Both the position numbers and the translations under genes were made by a program. From contig CM073894.1 of the NCBI GenBank assembly GCA_037176705.1, positions 30,897,501 through 30,961,500 of the forward strand: a stretch of DNA of 64,000 bases. The letters run 5' to 3'. This stretch comes from Molossus alvarezi. Taxonomy: Eukaryota; Chordata; Mammalia; Chiroptera; Molossidae. Every line of letters begins with the position of its first letter. Position 1 is the stretch's first letter. Under the pieces are notes generated by a model. That model was not told the DNA's origin, ran no database searches, and saw nothing but the letters and a program-made list of their open reading frames with translations. Shown here piece after piece: positions 56,505-64,000 of this stretch.

Positions 56505-57885
56505 CGAGGTATACAATAGATTTATTTATCATATTCTGAGGGCAGAGTGTATAGAAGTTAAGCTCTAACTGTTGCTGAAACTAACAGGAACCCAACTTCA
56601 CTAGCTTAAGCAATATGGTCTTTTTACATTTTTAGCTCACTGGAGTATTGTTTGGGGAAGGGGACACCTAGCCTGAGTAAGTTGGTGGCAGGGACTCAAA
56701 AGCCACTTCTCTGTCCTTTGTTGATTTCTATTCCTTATGCCTTCCTTTCCTCTGGCTTTAGTCAGGGCATTGATGTTTGCATCTCTCCTGTCCAAGAGAG
56801 CATTCAAACTGAGCTGGGATTTCTTATTCTTGTCTCAAATTCCTAGAAAAGACTCTGATTTCTTTAACATGTACCAATCAAATGTGCCTTAGGCAACAGG
56901 AAAAAAATCATATTGATGTGGTACCTTAGACAGTGAGGGGAAGGAGAATTCCAAAAGATAAGAGGGAGCAATTCCATTAAGGAGAGATGTCAAACTAGTA
57001 AAACAAGTGACATTTGGCTATAGGATTAGTTTGTTGTTGTTTTTTCATTATTCTGAATTCTCTTCTTTGTGAACAAAATGTTGAATGAATGTTAGTGTAC
57101 CATAAATATATGACCAATTATTTTCTCTGTTAAACCTCTAGAATGGACCTACAAAAGAGGAGCTGAGATACACCAAAGGAAAAATCAGCAATAAGACCTG
57201 ATCTCTTAGTTCCTTAATATGATCCCAAGAATATTTAACTCAAATATTTATCAGGACTCTTCTTTAAAAGTGACCATGTCAATCTTTAGTATATGGCTGT
57301 TATAATGTTGATATGGACACATTATGTATGAAAAATGGTTAGCTCAACATTTGCAGTGACTGATTTCCATGCATTAATAATCCGACCATTTAATTAAAAT
57401 ATAATGCCAGAAGGTCCCAATCCACAACACAGAATGACCTAGAGAATGTCCTGTCATTGAGAGGTAGGAAGGGGATAAGGAAGAATAGCTCAGACACAGG
57501 TTGGTTACCTTTATATCTGCGTGTGCCTTAATGTAACTAAACCCTGAGTGTGTCCAAGCACAGGGCTTCTACATGGTAGGATTTCTAGATTTATTTATGG
57601 GGTTTTGTTTTGTTTGTTTATTTTTGTTTGTTAATGCATTTCTTGAGTTCCATGGGTTGTGAGTACACTGTAATGGACAGAAGTGAGCAAACCCCAGGGA
57701 AGTCATTGCATTTCTTTGGCTCCTGAAAAGACACCATCACCACAATGCTCCAGGCAGACCCACCCTCTGAAGGCTGATCTCTAAACCAATATAACCTAGA
57801 GACTCTACTTCACAAGAGGAAGATGATAGCTCAGAAATGTATCATGAGAAGTTTTCTTGTTCAGCTCATATCCTACTTTATACAC
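56505..57885. other. Unassigned stretch
   Basis: 56580-56830 ('tcactagcttaagcaatat') may be a remnant of an old mammalian repeat; I cannot name it. No gene supported. Confidence 0.3.
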
Positions 57886-57918
57886 TTATTAAAAAAAAAA
57901 AAAAAAAAAGCATTCTAG

Positions 57919-58184
57919 CCCTGACCGGTTTGGTTCAGCGGTTAGAGCGTCGGCCTGCGGTCCTGAGAGACCCGAGTTCGGTTCCCGCTAAGGGCGCGTA
58001 CCTCGGTTGCAGTTTGTCCCCGGCCCTGGTCTGTTGTGCGGGTGGCAGCCACTCGATGTGTTCCTTTCACATCGATGTTTCTCTCTCTCTCTCTCTCTGT
58101 TCCTCTCTCTCCCTCCCACTCTACCTGAACAAAAAATGGAAAAATGTCCTCGGGTGAGGATAAAAAAAAAACAAACAAAAAAAA
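57919..58184 (+). mobile_element. VES-type SINE, full length, youngest-looking copy
   Basis: Close to what I take as consensus: 'ccctgaccggtttggttca', 'gcggttagagcgtcggcct', 'ccgagttcggttcccgcta', 'agggcgcgtacctcggttg', long (TC)n, 'cctcgggtgaggata' and an A-rich tail. Several CpGs remain (gagcgtcgg, gcgcgt, tcgatg), which argues for a recent insertion because methylated CpG decays fast. Flanked by cattcta with adjoining A-runs at 57911-57917 and 58185-58191. Confidence 0.95.
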
Positions 58185-58194
58185 CATTCTAAAT

Positions 58195-61015
58195 TGGAAT
58201 TAGTGATCCAGGTCTCTAAAGTCCAGGGACTAGAAGAAAAGATTTCTTAATTGCACCAGCAGGAGCTTGGTTTCTATTCTTAGTGCAGCTGGGTAATGTG
58301 GTTATGTTGGGATGTGGCAGGGCTGGCCTGCGACTCATTGTGGGATAGAGGGGCACAGTGGGGGAGGGGGTCTCTCAAATTTACTCTTCTTCCTGAATGG
58401 ATGTAAGTCTGATATTGTTCTATGTCTTAGATTAAAATATATTTGAAACATGCAATTATTAAAAGAAGGGATAACTGGATAGGAATGGGAAACCTCTTTA
58501 TTTCCTGTTCAGTGAATCTCACTACACATCCCTCACTGAAAGTGGTTCAAATGGGAACTTCCAGACTATCCTGAGGGAGAAATCAGAGACACTTGTAATA
58601 TCTATGCCAGAGAGAAGTTTTCTGTCAGAAGTCCATTTCTGAAAATGGGAAATCTTAGGGTGTCCTCTTTGCCAATATGAGCACCATCTATGTGCTTGTT
58701 TTATAAGGAGAAAGGGTTAAGTGTTAGGAGTCAGTTATGACCAATCCCCCTTTCTCTGCTTGAAAGTTATTTGCTCTGAACTACTGTAAATTTTTATTCA
58801 AGTCCATGCCCTTGTGATATTATATGATTTATAACTTTTGGCTACCTTCAATGTTCTAGAGAGTACAATAAAATGTTGTTTAGTGAGAAAATACAAATTT
58901 TATTTAATTGACCTATTTGATGAGTTGAATAAAGTACTTAGATCCTTTCACTTGTTAAACGGTTCAGTTTAAAAATATGAACTGACATACAATCATGTAA
59001 AAAATAAATAGCTTAGTATCATGAAGTTAATGGACCCAATTCAAAATATTGTTTTAATCAAGCCATTTATTTTCAATCATTAAGACATCTGATTCGTATG
59101 GCAATATTCTTCTGTAGGAAAAAAAAAATCTATTTAGATTCTTACTTGTTTTCTGGTCATCCTACTAAAGAAGAAGTCATACATCCTTATAACAGAGAAG
59201 AAAACAAAACAAACGTTTGTCTTTTTGGTAATTCTGATTAACTTTGTCAAAGTGGGGTTAAGACAAGGTTGTTTCTTGGCAATGGGCTCCTGGAAAGGAA
59301 AATTGGCTAAAACTTTGCATCATTGCATTCATATCTGGTCAAGCTGGCTTATCACAATTCAAACTTCATGCTGGGAAACTGCTCTTTCTTTGGTACCTTT
59401 TCTGCCAGAATTCAACTCTAACAACAAAAGTTTATAAACAATGAAAATTCCAGCTGGTTGACATCAGCGTCACGAAACTTTCTCTTCACACTGATACAAA
59501 TATTTACTCTGAGCTCTGGCAAATCTTTTCTTGCCCATGTCACCCTTAATCATACATTTTTCCTTGATTGAGTTATGCTTTCCAGTACGTGATTTGCTCT
59601 GGTTTACTTTTTAACACATCCCAGAGGCTTCGTCAAAATCAACTCTGGGCAGGCCATGTCATTTGGTAGCTGCCAAACATGTTATTGAGAAGAAACTTGG
59701 CAAATATCAAAACAGTCTTTTCTAACTGCTCTAATAAATGTGTTTGTTCTTTTTGACCACCATTTACATTTAGGTCCCTCATATCCATAAAGTGATGAGC
59801 CAGGAAAGTAAGCAGAGATGCACTCAATTCTCTTTAATCCATTCCCTTGTGGTAACGTGCTGATTTCTCTTCCAGGCACCTTATTGCAAAGAAGTTGAAA
59901 ACTTAAAAGGTTTCATCAAGGACTCTTTGTTTCCTTCAAGAAGACACAGGGTTATTTTCAAAAGGTTAAAACAACAGATTGATGTACTCTGTAACTGTAG
60001 TAAAGTCTGCTAGAACAAATATTTGCCACAGCAAAGTGACTTGTGGAGGACTTAGTACAAAATATTGCAAATATTTCTATAAAGCTTCCCTTGTCAAAAT
60101 AAAATGTTTGGGTTCTCTGCACTGGGTGCTTGCAAAACCCTTGCAAAGTACATTAATAGGGCACTGTTCAGGGGAGTTTTCCTCTCAGTGTTGAAACATT
60201 TGGTTAAGCAGGTTATGCTATCTTACCTGCAAGAAATATGAGTAATTATTTCAGTTGCATCAGTTTATACCTATATTGCACTTACATGTCAGAAAAATCT
60301 AGTCATTATACAAAAGCTATACATGTCCCATGTCACTACACTACCTCCATTGGAAATAACATGAAGTAACCTGTGCAAGCTAAGCAATCCTTTCTTTTCC
60401 CTGGATCAGTTTAAAAATAAATCTCAAAAATGAGATGGGATTCCCACCCCTGGGCATTCACGGTTGTTATTTCTGTTATCATTGCTGCTGTTTTTCCTGC
60501 AGTCCCCAGGGGATATGTGCACGTGTGTGCATGTGAACTTACACCCCCGTGCCCCCACATACACCAGCATACCCACTTATATACACACTGTTCTCTCTGT
60601 ATCTAGAGTTTTTACTCTTCCTCTTCAGATTTACCTATCTGGAGGTTTATGCATTGATTTGTAACCAAATCTCCCTACTGTGGTTGTTAGATAAATTTAT
60701 TTGAAGACCATGGTCAATAATTATTATACACTAAGGTATAGACCAGTGTATTTGAGAACTAGGAATTTAATAAGGCCTTCTTCTCAGCTACATGGTCAAA
60801 GTAGCAGCTATTTCTTGCACGTTAAAGCCCATTATCAATTCTTTTGTGTCACAAGGACTTCATTTAGCGTAGAGAAATGAAAAGAACAAGTTCTGAATAG
60901 GACTGAAGGAGTTAGAGCAATTTCCCTAATTCTCAGCCTGACCTGTTGACAGGAAAACAGGAAAGGAAACACCATGTGCCGTTCTCCTTGCTAAAGATCA
61001 ATCTCCACCAGCATG
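58195..61015. other. Repeat-poor block
   Basis: About 2.8 kb with no transposon or gene that I recognise, the longest such block on the right side. Best candidate, with 48603-50600, for conserved noncoding elements. Frames at 59225-59437, 59639-59879, 59958-60194 and 60464-60664 are short and motif-free. Confidence 0.35.
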
Positions 61016-61019
61016 AAAG

Positions 61020-61145
61020 GAAGGAATTATCCCCACTTTACAGGCAGAAGGGAAGAAGTCTCTGAAAGCTTCACTAACTCGCCCAAGGTCATAGAACTGG
61101 TGAATGGAGATTAGAGATGCAAACCTAAGTGGGTTGGACAAGTAG
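61020..61145 (-). mobile_element. MIR SINE, antisense
   Basis: 'ttatccccactttacaggc', 'actcgcccaaggtcataga' and 'actggtgaatggagattag' follow the antisense MIR core. Confidence 0.75.
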
Positions 61146-61149
61146 GGCG

Positions 61150-63280
61150 TATTCTTCACATTGCTGGTATGCTCCGGTGGCTGGAGCCAGGGCCAGCCAC
61201 GTGCTCACGGTGCCTTACCTGTCCTGAGCCACTGGGGATGAACAGTTAGGCATTAACCTCACATATTTATTGGAATACATTATTACGCCCACTTTGTGGG
61301 CATTTACTTGGAAATAAGATTTTAAATGGGATAATCTTTGTTTTTCATCTGTGGAACTCCAGGGTTCTGAAGAGGGGGTTAGAATCTCCTACTACAGTGG
61401 AAAAGAGGTGACTCTGGATCCCTAGATCCAGACTTCTAGAAGATCCCTAGACCTTCTCTGTCCTAAACTGTTCCAATCTTAATCTTTTTTTTTTTTTTTA
61501 ATTAGGCACTTGCATAAAATTTCATTTAAAGAAAGGTTTTTCTTACTAAAAAGTAATGTTTTAACCAAAGAATTTTTATGACCAAGATCCTGGAATATGT
61601 TAAAAATATTTTAGAATACTTTCTGATCAATATCATGATTTTCATAAAGTTGTAATTTTTGCATGTCATACAAATGCCCATAGAGTCAAGATACCTAGTC
61701 AGTGATAAGACTAGTGCTCTGGATGAACCTAGTTTGTACTCAAATTTCCAAGTAGTAAGAAAATATAGATTACTATATATATATGAAGGAGATCTATCCC
61801 TGATAATAATACCTATAAATGTCCTTCATATACACCAGTACTTGTTTAAGGAGTCATATTCATAACTTGAAAAATAGTTTCCTATGCACTTAGATTTTTA
61901 TAGATTATATGCAGATATAGCCAGCAGGATAGTAGTTTTTTATTTAATTTTAATCTAACACAGTCTACTGTGAAGAGAAAATATTGTTTTTGGGATTTGT
62001 GTTCCTTTCAGAATTGTTCAGGGCAGCGTTCACAAAACGAGAATAGATACGGTTAGGTCTATGAAACCAGCACTTCCAGGAGCGGGGAGCAGACAGTGTA
62101 CGTAAGATCACGCCCCAAAGGTTTTGAATGATCAATCACATTTGAAACCACCGACGTGGCCTGTTTGATTTTCAGGTGTGAAAAGCTTGTCCCTTCCAAA
62201 AAGGCTATTGCGTCTTGGTATAAAACTGTCTAATTATTGTAAGCACACCTTCAGTCGGTCTGAATCCGGATGCTTTCCAAGAACACCATCAAGTGAGGCT
62301 CGGGAAAGGAGGGCAGGGTGGCCGCCCCTTGCCACTTCCATAAGCGTCTCCACGCGTGGTGAGGCAGCCACTGACCCTGACATCGTGGTGCTCTGTGCCT
62401 CCTCTCAGTCATCTGCACCCCCAGCCCTGTACCTGACACCGTTTGGGTGCTCAGCACTGTGTGCTGCTTATAAAATATAATAAGGGCATCATCCAAGTTC
62501 AAGGTAAGCAGCTCTCCTCAGCAGTCCAGTTTTAGTCTCATTTTTATTTAACCCAATTACTTCTTAATATTAAGACATGAACATAATCTGATTTTTCTTT
62601 GGATTCTTTGGTAGCATTTTGCTTTCTTCTCCTAACTCCACTTTTGATCTCTCCCTATAGTTCCCATTTCTTAATGATTCCCTTCTTGATCTTCTTTCAC
62701 AGGCCCAGCCAATCAATTATCCATCCTCTCCCCAACTTCCCAGAAGACCGCGAACCCTTAGAGTATAGAAGCTCTCCTGATGCTGCTCCCAGACCGTGAC
62801 CATGCTGGCAAAGCTTCTGCTCCCATGTGGCTGCATGTTTCATGACGAGAGCTACTAAAATGCAGGCAAGCACAAAGTCTTAATTGCTTGCTAGTGGGCA
62901 CTCAGCCAATAAGCTGTTAGCACAATGAAACCCAATCTTAAAGAAAAAGTGCTGAACCCCTGCTCTGGATCACCCAGACCCATATGGAATGCATGTGTTT
63001 TTTGAGGAGATTTGGGCATGATGATCTTTTTTTCCACTCTTGCATGGGTATGTCACTTTATGGGTGGCTAGAACATTTTATTCTTAATGTAATAATCCTG
63101 GCTGCAGACAACTTCAAGAAACAACTCTGCACCTCCTCTCCCAACTTATGACATGGACAATTGATATATTCTTAATTGTGTGTTCCTCTCTGAAAAGACT
63201 ACTTTCAATGCTGTTTCCAACAAAACTGTTATTTTTAAAGATTTCTCTATACAGGGATTCTGAGATCGTCACTGCCCGGT
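61150..63280. other. Unassigned stretch
   Basis: About 2.1 kb. 62240-62500 is GC-richer, keeps several CpGs and is followed by a donor-like CAAG|GTAAGC at 62500-62509. The frame at 62178-62480 (100 residues) has no domain. No gene supported. Confidence 0.3.
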
Positions 63281-63284
63281 TCCG

Positions 63285-63460
63285 ATGTTTGCTAAATCAT
63301 CTTTGCTAATTAACTTTCCTAAACCTCAGTTTACTCATCTTCATAATGACAAAAATTACAAATGCCTTCCTGATATGCTGGCTGTGAGGGTTTCATGAAA
63401 GTAAAAGCTCTTGGCAGTGCCTAGAACAAAAGGAAAATGTCCAATAAATTTTGGATCTTA
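63285..63460 (+). mobile_element. MIR SINE, sense
   Basis: 'aactttcctaaacctcagt', 'ttactcatcttcataatga', 'ggctgtgagggtttcatga', 'ttggcagtgcctagaacaa' follow the MIR core and tail. Confidence 0.8.
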
Positions 63461-63464
63461 ATAC

Positions 63465-64000
63465 TACTAGTAAAAATAAGTCTAAAGCTTTCTCACTGTA
63501 AAAGCATCTCAATATATAACATAAATATTTAACACATGCGTTTTGGTGTTTGGGGGCCTCAGCCTTTACTCTCTGATCTGTCATATTCAGGATTTCATTT
63601 TGAAATATTTCCACAGCTTTCTTCTTTTCTAAAAAGATTAAAATCCTCTTTTCATGTTACAGGTAACAAAAACCTAGCAAGCAAGGTATAGAGAAACATT
63701 GGTCTCTAGCCTCTTTTCTAAATTTTAATATTATAATGCTAAGCTCCAAAACTTAAGCCCTGTATTCTCCTCTAAATCCTAGAATACTACAAACTTTCTA
63801 TTCTGTTAGATGATCAAGATGAGGTGAGCATGAACTTTATTATCTCCTGCAATGCTTGAGAGAATATGTTCAAATCAATTATTAAAAGTTAGAGTGTTGG
63901 GGTAAGTTTGCATTTCACTTTGAATAACATTCCTTCCCTAAAGCTTGTAATAATCCTTTGTCTTACATCTGTCTGGAAATGATTGTTCCCCAAAACCTAG
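63465..64000. other. Unassigned stretch at the window end
   Basis: AT-rich; nothing that I can name. Confidence 0.35.

Noticed and set aside
57837..58192. Overlapping frames of 61-106 residues
   Set aside because: All lie in the youngest SINE; its GC-rich head lacks stops by chance.
1..64000. Bat-type Helitron or piggyBac elements, which are common in vesper bats
   Set aside because: I saw no Helitron 3' hairpin with CTRR-T end and no convincing TTAA-flanked inverted ends by eye; a library search could still find some.

Overview
This window looks like nuclear DNA from a bat, most likely a yangochiropteran (vesper-bat-like) genome. The diagnostic signal is 19 copies or pieces of tRNA-derived SINEs of the bat VES type. 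They have a Pol III A-box-like core (TGGCTCAGYGGTT), a B-box-like GGTTCRATTCC, a (TC)n middle and an A-rich tail. Mammalian-wide MIR, L2, MLT1, Tigger and hAT-Charlie remnants confirm a placental mammal. I found no host protein-coding exon, tRNA, rRNA, CRISPR array or bacterial-type feature. The open frames present are short chance frames or pieces of dead LINE-1 ORF2. The window reads as a gene desert or a large intron.

Layout. 0-4.4 kb: an old antisense L1 split by VES SINEs, a head-only SINE nested at the end of another SINE, an antisense MLT1 LTR, and a small 5'-inverted L1. 4.4-17.3 kb: AT-rich sequence with an L2, an old L1M-like UTR, microsatellites, a hAT miniature element inside a MIR, and single SINEs. 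17.4-20.1 kb: a three-layer nest in which three SINEs sit in a 5'-inverted L1, which sits in an ERV-type LTR. 20-39 kb: MIRs, a MER20-like element inside an old LINE UTR, two Tigger remnants, and a 5'-inverted L1 inside a MIR. 39.4-44.1 kb: an MLT1 piece, then a 4.4-kb 5'-inverted L1 that later received a second L1 3' end. 44.6-47.8 kb: an old LINE UTR, then unclassified sequence. 47.9-52 kb and 58.2-61 kb: repeat-poor and somewhat richer in GC, the best places to look for conserved noncoding elements. 52-58 kb: SINEs, a probable solo LTR with visible ends, and MIRs. 61-64 kb: MIRs and unclassified sequence.

No genes work together here. What the window records is retrotransposition history. 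The clearest observations are head-only SINEs with their own A-tails, two of which end at almost the same point and have good target-site duplications; four L1 copies with the 5' inversion expected from twin priming; and nested insertions whose target-site duplications can be read directly. Family names come from remembered consensus sequences and were not checked by database search.
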